Below, in pieces: positions 41,815 to 49,983 of a stretch of 64,000 nt of DNA. Under the pieces are notes generated by a model. The model worked only from the letters and a program-made list of their open reading frames with translations. It was not told the DNA's origin and made no database searches. Within the stretch, counting starts at the first letter, position 1; each line of letters starts with the position of its first letter. A program made the position numbers and the translations under genes. This stretch comes from DAOUJI01 sp965224415 (GTDB lineage: Bacteria > Chloroflexota > Dehalococcoidia > Lucifugimonadales > JAGWBF01), in the NCBI GenBank assembly GCA_965224415.1, contig CBDCZB010000001.1, positions 434,001-498,000 on the forward strand, read 5' to 3'.

Positions 41815-41912
41815 CAGTTGGGGATGCTCGCAGCCGGAACAATAACGCTCAGGTTATAGATGGAAACTGTAAATGCGCTCCGGTTGGCGAAACCTGACCG
41901 AACGCGTTCCTA

Positions 41913-41941
41913 TTGACATATGTTCGATTTAGTCGTTAAAT
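41913..41941 (+). promoter_or_regulatory. Promoter of the first substrate-binding protein gene
   Basis: TTGACA (41913-41918), 17-bp spacer, TTAAAT (41936-41941), in a segment (GAAACCTGACCGA ... TTCCTATTGACAT) conserved upstream of the second binding-protein gene. Confidence 0.65.
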
Positions 41942-41972
41942 TACCCAAAATTTGCAGTCGGGAGGCGCTCGC

Positions 41973-43769
41973 ATGACCATTCTGAGGCTCCTCAAGTCAA
42001 GGTGGATGCTTACTTTGCCTCTTCTGTTGGTCCTGGCCGCGGCGGTCGCCTGCGGAGACGAAGCGACCCCAACGACAGCGCCAACATCCACGCCGCAACC
42101 CACGGCGACTTCACCGGCCGCTACGTCGACCCCCGAACCAACGACGCCAGCGGTTATGGCGGTTATGATAGACGGTGAGTACGGAGGCTCGGTCACGCTC
42201 TACAACTCGGCCTATGCTTCACACTTCGATTTGCACTTGGGGCCGTCTCTTCACTCCACTCGCGGAGCAAGGTCCGCCTTCAACGGGTTGGTGCATTACA
42301 ACTTTGAGGACGCCCGGGAAGTCCTTTGTGACCTGTGCGCTGACTGGACACTTTCCGATGACGGGCTGACTTATACGTTCAACATGAACCCCGCCGCCAC
42401 TTGGCAGAACGGGGACCAGGTTACTGCCGGCGACGTGAAGTACAGCCTGGACCGGATGGTGGCAGAAGGAGAAGTCAGACCCAGGTCGGGCGCCATCAGA
42501 GCGTATTACGAGAGTTCACGGGTCGTAGACGACGGGACCTTGGAAGTGACTACCTCGTTCCCCGCCGCCGCATTCTTGAAGTTCCTGGCCTTGGACTACA
42601 TGGTGATTGTCAGCGAGGCCCATACCACATCGGGGGTCGACGTGGACCTGCCTGAAAACGTGATGGGTTCAGGAGCATTCCGGCTTGTGGACGTGATCAA
42701 CGGAGAGAAATGGTCCTTTGAGAAGAACGAAAGCTATTGGAAGCCAGGACTGCCGTTCCTGGATAGAGCGGACGTTCTTGTGATCCAGGGTAGGAGCAAC
42801 CAGTTGGCGTCCTTGCTGACTGGCCAGACCCTTAGCGCCATCGGCGCTCCCAGCTCTGTAGATTCGTCCACCCGATCCTCTGCGATAGAGCAGTCCGGCG
42901 GGAAGTTGAGACCCAGCGAGGCGCTGACTGGCCCGATAGCGGCCTTCGTAAACCATTTGAACCCTCCTTTCGATGACGTCAACGTCAGAAAGGCCGTCAA
43001 CCTGGCAATCAACAGGCAGGAGTTCAAGGACGGCGTCTACCAAGGGGTCATGTGGCCCGGCTCCTATTTCGGACCTGGCGTCGCTAACGGAGAGGCTGAG
43101 GTTTCCCAGTGGGAAGGGTACAGAGTGAACGCCGACGGATCCAAAGTACAAGAAGACCTGGACACGGCAAGGGCCTTGCTCGAGTCATCAGGCTACGGTC
43201 CCGACAACCCGCTCCAGTTCGACATCATGGTGAGGACCGTCAGCATATACCCAACCGCTGCGGTCTTCCTGGAAGAGCAGTTCGAGGCGATAGCTCCCTG
43301 GGTGGAAGTGGAGATCGAGGAAGTTGAGAGCGTCGCAGGCATCACGCGTCAGGCGTCCGGTGAATTCCAGATGAGCTACAGGATCATCGCCACTCTGACA
43401 GACGACCCAGACGGGGTCTTCTTGCCCATATATTTGCCGGGCGGCTCTGAGAACCCTCTGGATTACGACGACCCAAGGGTGGTGGACATATTCGAACGGC
43501 AGAAGAAGGAGCTCGACGCCGCGACGCGGCTGGAACTCCTCAGGGAAGCCGACGACATCCTCAGACAAGGTGAAAGCCAGTGGTTCCAGGTGGGTTGGGG
43601 ACCCAGCTTTGGAGTTGCCAGCGTCAAGCTGAAGAACGTGGGTCTATGGCCCAACCAGTACGGGGAATACCTCCGGCCCATAGACATGCTTGCCGGGTTG
43701 GAGCACGTCTGGCTCGATCCTGACGCTCCCACCTACGATCCCAACAACCCGCCGTACCCCGCGCCGTAA
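41973..43769 (+). CDS. ABC transporter substrate-binding lipoprotein, family 5 (peptide/nickel type), paralogue 1
   Basis: 598 residues from ATG 41973 after GGAGG. The signal peptide MTILRLLKSRWMLTLPLLLV ends in the lipobox AAVAC (Cys27), so the protein is lipid-anchored outside the membrane. A Thr/Pro-rich linker (about 30-58) leads to the SBP_bac_5 domain: LADWTLSDDGLTYTFN-like segment, AATWQNGDQVTAGDVKYSLDRM, NPPFDDVNVRKAVNLAINRQEF. Family members bind oligopeptides, nickel or other small solutes; ligand unknown. Next to it is a paralogue and then two permease genes. Confidence 0.88.
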   Translation: MTILRLLKSRWMLTLPLLLVLAAAVACGDEATPTTAPTSTPQPTATSPAATSTPEPTTPAVMAVMIDGEYGGSVTLYNSAYASHFDLHLGPSLHSTRGARSAFNGLVHYNFEDAREVLCDLCADWTLSDDGLTYTFNMNPAATWQNGDQVTAGDVKYSLDRMVAEGEVRPRSGAIRAYYESSRVVDDGTLEVTTSFPAAAFLKFLALDYMVIVSEAHTTSGVDVDLPENVMGSGAFRLVDVINGEKWSFEKNESYWKPGLPFLDRADVLVIQGRSNQLASLLTGQTLSAIGAPSSVDSSTRSSAIEQSGGKLRPSEALTGPIAAFVNHLNPPFDDVNVRKAVNLAINRQEFKDGVYQGVMWPGSYFGPGVANGEAEVSQWEGYRVNADGSKVQEDLDTARALLESSGYGPDNPLQFDIMVRTVSIYPTAAVFLEEQFEAIAPWVEVEIEEVESVAGITRQASGEFQMSYRIIATLTDDPDGVFLPIYLPGGSENPLDYDDPRVVDIFERQKKELDAATRLELLREADDILRQGESQWFQVGWGPSFGVASVKLKNVGLWPNQYGEYLRPIDMLAGLEHVWLDPDAPTYDPNNPPYPAP

Positions 43770-43789
43770 ACTCGAATCGCTATTGAGTA

Positions 43790-43834
43790 TGTTGGCCTCT
43801 GCCGCAACTATTCCGGCAGAGGCCAACATTGTTT
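43790..43834 (+). terminator. Hairpin terminator after binding protein 1
   Basis: TGTTGGCCTCTGCCG (43790-43804), 9-nt loop, CGGCAGAGGCCAACA (43814-43828), then TTGTTT. A perfect 15-bp stem. A sister hairpin follows the second binding-protein gene. Confidence 0.8.
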
Positions 43835-43933
43835 GCAGCTTGGCCGTCGCCTATATGATTAGCTCTAGGCCAAATCATAGACGGTAATCGTAAATCTATG
43901 GTGTATGCCGAAACCTAACCGAGTGTGTTCCTA

Positions 43934-43962
43934 TTGACATCTTAGAATGATGTCTGTTAAAT
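43934..43962 (+). promoter_or_regulatory. Promoter of the second substrate-binding protein gene
   Basis: TTGACA (43934-43939), 17-bp spacer, TTAAAT (43957-43962), the same boxes and spacing as at 41913-41941, again after GAAACCTAACCGA and TTCCTA. The gene start follows 31 bp later with GGAGG. Confidence 0.65.
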
Positions 43963-43993
43963 TCCCCGAGATCTACGGTCGGAGGTTCCTTGC

Positions 43994-46185
43994 ATGACCG
44001 TCCTAAGGCTTCTCAAATCACGGTGGATGCTTGCTTTGCCAGTCCTGTTGGTCCTAGCGGCCGCAGTGGCGTGCGGTGGAGAAGCCGCCACTCCAACGTC
44101 GGCGCCAACACCCACCCCACAACCCACGCCCACGCCGGTTGATTTCGGCGCTTTGACTCAAGAGATACGGGGCATTGTCGACGAAGGGATACAAGGGATG
44201 GAAGGGTTGTCCGCCGGCGACGTGGAGGCGATTGTTGACTCGGCTATGGCGGCCATCCCTGAGGGGCTGTCCTCCGAAGACGTTCAGACCATAGTGGCCT
44301 CGGCAATCTCTGCAATACCTGAAGGACTGTCCGCAGCGGAGGTGCAGGCCATAATCTCTACGGCGATCTCTGCTATCCCTGAGGGCCTGTCCGCGGCAGC
44401 CGTGCAAGCTATTGTGGCCCAAGCCATATCCGAAATACCGGAAGGTCTGACCGTCGATCAGATGGAAGCGGCCATCAAGTCCGCCGTTGACTCGGGCGTG
44501 CAGCAAGCCGTGTCCGAGGCTGTGGCCCAGATACCTCCCACGGCAACGCCGGGCGCGATGATGCCAGGCGACGGCATGATGATGCCGGAAGGCGAATATG
44601 GCGGCAGTATTACCCTCTACAACTACGCCTACGCGTCCCACTTTGACTTGCACGTGGCTCCGGCGCTGGACTCGACCCGTGGCGCCAGGGCCGCCTTCAA
44701 CGGATTGGTCCACTACAACTTCAAGAACCCGCTGGAAGTCCCTGTGACTTGTGCACCGTCTGGAAGTTGTCCGACGATGGGTTGACCTACACTTTCAACA
44801 TCAATCCGGCGGCAACATGGCAGAATGGCGCTCCGGTTTCGGCCTCCGACATAAAATACAGCCTTGACCGGATGGTTGAACCGGGCGAACCACGGCCAAG
44901 GGCGGGCGCCATAAAAGCGTACTACGCAAGTTCGCAGGTTATAGACCCGACCACCATAGACGTGACCATGTCCTTCCCCGCCGGAGCGTTCCTGAAGTTC
45001 CTGGCTCTGGACTACATGGTGATGGTCAGCGAGGCCCACACCACGTCCGGACTCAACGTTGACCTGCCCGATAACGTAATGGGATCGGGAGCATTCAGAC
45101 TGACTGAAGCCGTGGTAGGAGAGAGCTGGACCTTTGAAAAGAATGACAACTACTGGAAGTCCGGACTTCCCTTCTTGAACAAAATCGACATCTTGGTAGT
45201 GAGAGGGCGGAGCAACCAGTTGGCCTCCATGCTTACCGGTCAGACTCTTAGCTCGGCCGGTGCACCCGGCGGTGTGAGTCCCGCCACCCGTGCAGCCGCC
45301 GTAGAGCAGTCCGGCGGCAGGCTCAGGCCCAGCGAGGCCCTAACCGGCCCCATAGCGGCCTTCGTAAACCACATCAATCCTCCCTTTGACGATGTCAACG
45401 TGAGGAAGGCGGTTAACTTGGCCATCAACCGCCAAGAGTTCAAAGACGGAGTCTACGACGGAGTAATGTGGCCAGGCTCCTACTTTGGGCCAGGCGTCGC
45501 TCATAGCGCAGCCGAGGTGGCGGAGTGGGAAGGCTACAGGGTGAACGCAGACGGCTCGAAAGTCCAGGAGGACTTGGACGCGGCCAAGGCCCTGTTGGAA
45601 TCGTCAGGCTACGGCCCCAACAAGCCTCTGGAATTCGACATCATGGTCAGGACCGTCAGTGTGTACCCGACTGCGGCTGTGTTCCTCAAGGAGCAATTTG
45701 AGGCCATTGCCGACTGGGTGAACGTGGGCATCGAGGAAGTCGAGAGTGTGGCTGGCATAAGGCGGCAAGCCACTGGCGAGTTCCAGTTGAGCTACAGGAT
45801 CATCGCCACGCTGACTGACGACCCGGACGGAGTCTTCTCGCCCATATACCTGCCGGGCGGCTCTGAGAACCCTCTAAAGTACGAAGACCCCAGAATAGTG
45901 GACCTCTTCGAGAGACAGAAGAAGGAGTTGGATCCGGTAAAGAGGAAGGAACTGCTGAGGGAGGCGGACAACATTCTCAGACAGGGTGAAAGCCAGTGGT
46001 TCCAGGTGGGTTATGGACCCAGCTTTGGAGTGACCAGCGTTAAGCTGCAGAACCAGGGTCTATGGCCTAACCAGTGGGGAGAATACCTCAGGCCGAACGA
46101 CATGCTCGCGGAGTTGGAGCACATCTGGTTCGACCCTGACGCTCCGCTCTACGACCCGAACAACCCGCCCTACCCGGCGCCGTAA
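43994..46185 (+). pseudogene. ABC transporter substrate-binding lipoprotein, paralogue 2, with a repeat stalk and a one-base frameshift
   Basis: Starts MTVLRLLKSRWMLALPVLLV with lipobox AAVAC (Cys27), like paralogue 1. A TP-rich linker is followed by an inserted stalk of 20-residue repeats (about 70-169) and a Met/Pro hinge (GAMMPGDGMMMPEGEYGGS). The SBP_bac_5 domain then runs to NFKNPLEV, where the frame breaks near 44741; KLSDDGLTYTFNINPAATWQ resumes in another frame and continues to the normal end. Compared with paralogue 1 one base is missing just before the CDLC codons. If this is a sequencing slip the protein has about 730 residues and is intact. Two permease genes follow. Confidence 0.82.
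44201..44500 (+). repeat. 60-bp tandem repeats coding a 20-residue helical stalk
   Basis: Four full units and one partial unit of the pattern EGLSxxxVxxIVxxAxxxIP (for example EGLSSEDVQTIVASAISAIP, then EGLSAAEVQAIISTAISAIP). Hydrophobic residues recur with helix spacing and each unit ends in IPEG, which would kink or cap a helix. Paralogue 1 has no such insert, so the stalk was gained by one copy. DNA units differ at third positions, so it is not a recent expansion. Confidence 0.85.
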
Positions 46186-46207
46186 GGCCGGTAACCGATA
46201 AGAATAC

Positions 46208-46244
46208 GTTGACCTCTGCCGGAACGCCAACGGCAGAGGTCAAC
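46208..46244 (+). terminator. Hairpin after binding protein 2
   Basis: GTTGACCTCTGCCG (46208-46221), 9-nt loop, CGGCAGAGGTCAAC (46231-46244): a 14-bp stem nearly identical to that at 43790, but without a T-run. It may stabilise the binding-protein message or only partly stop transcription into the permease genes. Confidence 0.55.
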
Positions 46245-46272
46245 CTGATTAAGCGTCACTGACGGCGCTTTG

Positions 46273-46305
46273 CCCTCACCCCAACCCTCTCCCACGGGGA
46301 GAGGG
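46273..46305. repeat. REP-like palindromic repeat, copy 1
   Basis: CCCTCACCCCAACCCTCTCC plus C, a 3-nt loop (ACG) and GGGAGAGGG. Three related copies lie at 52665, 53572 (inverted) and 53655. All are intergenic. Confidence 0.75.
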
Positions 46306-46349
46306 AGCAAGTATCCGGCGACCCAATGGGAGGCGTGGGAGATTAGCCG

Positions 46350-47309
46350 ATGACCGCATACGTGATAAAAAGGCTGCTCCTGTTTATCCCGACGGTTATC
46401 ATAGTAAGCTTCGTCGCCTTCTTCATCATCAACATCCTACCAGGGGATGCTGCGTTCTTGATGATGGCAGGGGAAGGCGAAGGGGCGGACATCGACCCGG
46501 AAGCGCTCGCCAATCTTCGCAAGCAGTTGGGCACGGACCGGCCCCTGATGGTGCAGTTCGGCGACTGGTTCTCCGGAGTGTTGATCGGGGATTTTGGCAC
46601 GTCATTTAAAACCAAAACCCCGGTGATTGATGCGCTGAAACGCCGCTTTCCCATCACTATCCAGTTGGCGGTGATGTCGGTCATTCTGTCGATGGTCATC
46701 GCCGTGCCCCTGGGAGTGTGGTCCGCAGTAAAGCAGGACTCGTCCGTCGATTATGGGACCAAGGTGTTCACGATCCTGTTCGTGGCGGCCCCGACCTTCT
46801 GGATAGCGTTGCTGCTGCAGACTGCGCTGACTAGGTGGGCGGGTTGGCTGCCTTCTTTATTATACGTGGAGCTGTGGGATAAACCTCTGGAGAACCTGGA
46901 AATCATGATATTCCCAGCCATGGTCCTTGGGCTCCACGATATGGCCTTTATAGCGAGGCTTACCAGGTCATCCATGTTGGAGGTCCTCCGGGAGGACTAC
47001 GTGCGGACTGCTCGGGCCAAGGGACTGAACGACTGGGTGGTGATAGGGCGGCACGGCTTGAAGAATGCTTTCCTGCCGATCCTTACCGTATCAGGTTGGA
47101 GGTTCTCCAACCTTCTTGGCGGCATCGTAATCATAGAGACTATATTCAACCTGCCCGGCATAGGAAACCTGCTCATCACAAGTCTTAACTCCAGGGATTT
47201 CCCCTCGATTCAGGCTCTGATTCTGGTGCCTGCCCTGGCGGTGATGACCGTCAACCTGGTGATAGACCTTCTATATGGATGGTTAGACCCAAGAGTGCGC
47301 TACGCGTAG
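46350..47309 (+). CDS. ABC transporter permease (DppB/OppB type)
   Basis: 319 residues. It starts MTAYVIKRLLLFIPTVIIVS with the family N-terminal helix and has about six membrane helices, with the EAA-type cytoplasmic loop LREDYVRTARAKGLNDWVVIGRHGLKNA that contacts the ATPase. The C-terminus ALAVMTVNLVIDLLYGWLDPRVRY is typical. It is the inner-membrane half of a peptide/nickel-type importer, served by the binding proteins upstream. Confidence 0.93.
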   Translation: MTAYVIKRLLLFIPTVIIVSFVAFFIINILPGDAAFLMMAGEGEGADIDPEALANLRKQLGTDRPLMVQFGDWFSGVLIGDFGTSFKTKTPVIDALKRRFPITIQLAVMSVILSMVIAVPLGVWSAVKQDSSVDYGTKVFTILFVAAPTFWIALLLQTALTRWAGWLPSLLYVELWDKPLENLEIMIFPAMVLGLHDMAFIARLTRSSMLEVLREDYVRTARAKGLNDWVVIGRHGLKNAFLPILTVSGWRFSNLLGGIVIIETIFNLPGIGNLLITSLNSRDFPSIQALILVPALAVMTVNLVIDLLYGWLDPRVRYA

Positions 47310-47334
47310 GGTAGTTCTGTAGGACATACTAGCG

Positions 47335-48270
47335 ATGTTGGATAATCTCAGAGATAGCGCGGCCAGTGCGTCGTCGAAAAAACGTGAATGGCTAGGGTTC
47401 CTATCGGTCTTTAGCGAAATCTGGAGATTCGCCAGAAGAAAGCCTCTCGGAGCGGTAGGAGCCTTCATTCTTATCGGCATTACCGTTGTGGCTATATTCG
47501 CGCCGGTGATAGTGCCCCAGGACGCGACAAAGACCCATGCCAGGGAGACTTGGTCAGTACCTGGGACTGAGTCCATTGACGGCGAGAGGACTTATTTGCT
47601 GGGCACTGACGAGGCGGGCAGGGACAACCTGAGCCGTCTCATATTTGGCGCCAGGATTTCCATGCTGGTCGGAGTCCTCAGCGTCGCTCTTGGCATCACT
47701 GCGGGGGCCTTGTTGGGCATCACCAGCGCCTATCTTGGAGGCGCCTTCGACCTCTTCTTCCAGAGGGTCATAGACGGTTTCATGGCCTTTCCGGGGATCA
47801 TTCTGGCCTTGGCCATAGTGTCCGTGTTGGGCCCCTCGGTGTGGAACGTGATTTTCGCGTTGTCCTTCTTCCTGGCTCCGGGCACCGCACGCACCGTCCG
47901 CTCCCAAGCGCTCAGCATAAAGGAGATGGACTATGTGTTGGCGGCCAGGGCTGTGGGCTCGTCCCCGATACGCATTATTTTCCGGCATCTGTTGCCCAAT
48001 TGCTTCGCCATATACATTATTCTAGCGTCCCTGACCCTGGGTACGGCCATTACGGCTGAAGCTTCTCTGGGGTTCCTTGGGCTGGGGGTGCCGCCGACCA
48101 CGCCGACCTGGGGCGGCATGCTCAACTCAGCCAGCAACGACTTTTTGCTGAAGGCCCAGTGGGCCGTCATAGCTCCAGGCGTGGCCATAGCGCTGGCCGT
48201 TTACGGAGCGAACCTTTTCGGTGACGGCATGCGCGACGTTTTGGACCCCCGCCTTCGCGGCAGCCGCTAG
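47335..48270 (+). CDS. ABC transporter permease (DppC/OppC type)
   Basis: 311 residues. It has a cytoplasmic N-terminal arm (MLDNLRDSAASASSKKREWL), the OppC_N helix (RKPLGAVGAFILIGITVVAIF) and the periplasmic HARETWSVPGTESIDGERTYLLGTDEAGRDNLSRLIFGARISM, followed by the EAA loop LSIKEMDYVLAARAVGSSPIRIIFRHLLPN. It pairs with the preceding permease 25 bp upstream. No DppD/DppF ATPase genes follow, so these must be encoded elsewhere or shared. Confidence 0.93.
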   Translation: MLDNLRDSAASASSKKREWLGFLSVFSEIWRFARRKPLGAVGAFILIGITVVAIFAPVIVPQDATKTHARETWSVPGTESIDGERTYLLGTDEAGRDNLSRLIFGARISMLVGVLSVALGITAGALLGITSAYLGGAFDLFFQRVIDGFMAFPGIILALAIVSVLGPSVWNVIFALSFFLAPGTARTVRSQALSIKEMDYVLAARAVGSSPIRIIFRHLLPNCFAIYIILASLTLGTAITAEASLGFLGLGVPPTTPTWGGMLNSASNDFLLKAQWAVIAPGVAIALAVYGANLFGDGMRDVLDPRLRGSR

Positions 48271-48272
48271 CC

Positions 48273-48290
48273 GAAGGGGCTGGCCCCTTC
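48273..48290 (+). terminator. Short hairpin after the permease genes
   Basis: GAAGGGG-CTGG-CCCCTTC immediately after the second permease stop, without a T-run; it merges with a diverged CGTTCATCCTGAGC-type dispersed repeat. Weak terminator or repeat remnant. Confidence 0.35.
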
Positions 48291-48378
48291 CGTTCATCCT
48301 GAGCCAAGCGCCGCCTGTGGAGTCTAAGGGCCTCACCCCACATATACGGCTGCTGAACGCTTGGGAGCGCATATTTCG

Positions 48379-48407
48379 TTGACACGGATATGGCGGGACT
48401 TTAAACT
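48379..48407 (+). promoter_or_regulatory. Promoter of the alcohol dehydrogenase gene
   Basis: TTGACA (48379-48384), 17-bp spacer, TAAACT (48402-48407), 44 bp before the ATG. Confidence 0.6.
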
Positions 48408-48450
48408 TCCAACAAGCCTTGGACTATCCTTGTTGATACAGGAGTCATCT

Positions 48451-49536
48451 ATGAAAGCCGCCGTCTTCCATGGACCCAACCAGCCGCTGGCTATTGAAAA
48501 CGTGGACGTCGACAATCCCAGACCAGATGAGGTATTGCTCCGCACCGGGGCCAGCGGGGTCTGCCACAGTGACCTCCATTACGTAGACGGTCTGTACCCG
48601 AAAGACCCTCCGGCCATCCTAGGCCATGAGGGCGCCGGAGTGGTGGAAGCGGTGGGAGAGGCGGTCACCTACGTGCAACCAGGCGACCACGTAATCACGT
48701 GCCCGTCGGTATACTGCGGCAATTGCAGGAAGTGTCTACGGGGTCAGTTTCACCTTTGCCTGGACAAGCCCGCCCGTTCACCTCAGGACGCTCCCAGATA
48801 CAAGCTTGCTTCATCGGGCGACGCTCCAGAGCAGATGGCAGGGCTGGGCACCTTTGCTGAGCAAATGCTAGTCCACCAGAACTCGGTGGCCAAGATACCC
48901 GACGACGTACCAATGGACAGGGCGGCCCTCATTGGCTGCGGCGTTACCACCGGTGTGGGCGCCGTGCTCAACACGGCAAAGCTTCCTCCTGGCGCCACAG
49001 TCGCTGTGTACGGAGCAGGCGGTGTTGGACTTTCGGCGATCCAGGGCGCCAGAATTGCCGGCGCCTCACAGATAATCGCCGTGGACCCCATGGGCGGCAA
49101 GCTGGAAAGGGCGTCCCAGATGGGCGCAACCCATACAGTGGACTCCTCCAAGGAAGACCCGGTGGCGGCCATCAAAGAACTCACCGGGGGTGGCGTAGAA
49201 TACTCCTTCGAGGCTGTCGGCAACAAGCAAGCTGCCGAGCAGTGCTACGAATGTCTCGAGAAGGGCGGCACTGCCACTATCATAGGCATGATTCCATTCG
49301 GCCAGAAAGTTACCATAAACGGGGCGTCCTTCCTGACTGAAAAGAGAATGCAGGGCAGCACGATGGGCTCCAATCGGTTCAGGATCGACATGCTCGACTA
49401 TATTGACTACTACCGTCAGGGCAAGCTTATGCTGGACGAAATGATCACCCGCCGAGGGCGCCTGGACGACGTCAACGAGGCATTCCGGGCCATGAAGGCT
49501 GGCGAGGTGGCCAGAACAGTCCTGATGTTCGACTAG
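48451..49536 (+). CDS. Zinc-dependent alcohol dehydrogenase (class III-like MDR)
   Basis: 361 residues from ATG 48451 (MKAAVFHGPNQPLAIENVDV). Catalytic zinc ligands are the Cys of SGVCHSDLH and the His of LGHEGAGVVEAVG. Structural zinc cysteines are in YCGNCRKCLRGQFHLC. The NAD fold is VAVYGAGGVGLSAIQGARIAGASQIIAVD. The overall pattern is that of class III / NDMA-type medium-chain dehydrogenases acting on alcohols, formaldehyde adducts or aryl alcohols. It stands alone behind its own promoter, followed by two small genes. Confidence 0.9.
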   Translation: MKAAVFHGPNQPLAIENVDVDNPRPDEVLLRTGASGVCHSDLHYVDGLYPKDPPAILGHEGAGVVEAVGEAVTYVQPGDHVITCPSVYCGNCRKCLRGQFHLCLDKPARSPQDAPRYKLASSGDAPEQMAGLGTFAEQMLVHQNSVAKIPDDVPMDRAALIGCGVTTGVGAVLNTAKLPPGATVAVYGAGGVGLSAIQGARIAGASQIIAVDPMGGKLERASQMGATHTVDSSKEDPVAAIKELTGGGVEYSFEAVGNKQAAEQCYECLEKGGTATIIGMIPFGQKVTINGASFLTEKRMQGSTMGSNRFRIDMLDYIDYYRQGKLMLDEMITRRGRLDDVNEAFRAMKAGEVARTVLMFD

Positions 49537-49555
49537 ATTTAGACCAGGCGGTCCA

Positions 49556-49759
49556 ATGGTCTGGAAAAGGGTTTTCAACAGCTCCGATGAGCCACGGCTC
49601 CCGTCCAACTCCACGGTTCCCCCAGCCAACGGAGGAGGTCAGGACCTGTTGACGTCGTTGGCCTTGGCGCCCTTCATGCTGATCAAGTTGCTGCTGGCCC
49701 CCATTAAAGCGGCCATGAGCGACGGCAAGGACCGCGGACCGTCGATTCGCGGACAGTGA
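49556..49759 (+). CDS. Small hypothetical protein with one hydrophobic helix
   Basis: 67 residues. The N-terminal part is polar (MVWKRVFNSSDEPRLPSNST), then LLTSLALAPFMLIKLLLAPI is a possible membrane or surface helix, and the tail is charged. AGGCGG precedes the ATG. It is 13 bp upstream of the WYYDHPP protein gene, so it may be translated with it. I do not recognise a family. Confidence 0.4.
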   Translation: MVWKRVFNSSDEPRLPSNSTVPPANGGGQDLLTSLALAPFMLIKLLLAPIKAAMSDGKDRGPSIRGQ

Positions 49760-49772
49760 GGGTAGTTTCGCT

Positions 49773-49931
49773 ATGACCGGGCGTCCTGAGTGGTACTACG
49801 ATCATCCACCTGCCTGCACGTGCCAGGCCTGTCTTGACCGGCGTCTGGGAAGGCGCCGAGGGTCCGGCGGCAAGCAGGGGTTGCTTTCCAAGCTCAAGAA
49901 GGCCCTCTGGCCCTTCGGGAACCGCCGCTAG
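49773..49931 (+). CDS. Small WYYDHPPACTCxxC protein
   Basis: A 52-residue basic protein starting MTGRPEWYYDHPPACTCQAC. The same opening, GRPNWYYDHPPACTCVRC, starts the 342-residue CAP protein at 50784. The three cysteines in CTCxxC, with the preceding Asp and His, could bind a metal. The rest is Arg/Lys-rich (RRLGRRRGSGGKQGLL, SKLKKALWPFGNRR), with an amphipathic C-terminal helix that could touch membrane or nucleic acid. The sharing of the motif with an adjacent, otherwise unrelated protein supports this being a real gene. Function unknown. Confidence 0.6.
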   Translation: MTGRPEWYYDHPPACTCQACLDRRLGRRRGSGGKQGLLSKLKKALWPFGNRR

Positions 49932-49983
49932 AAGTCCTCTGGACTTGTCCCCAGCCCATCTACGCTGATAAGGAGGGAGAGCC

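Noticed and set aside
44201..44500. Possible CRISPR or minisatellite array
   Set aside because: The 60-bp units are in frame within a secreted protein, lack spacers and differ at codon third positions, so they are coding repeats.
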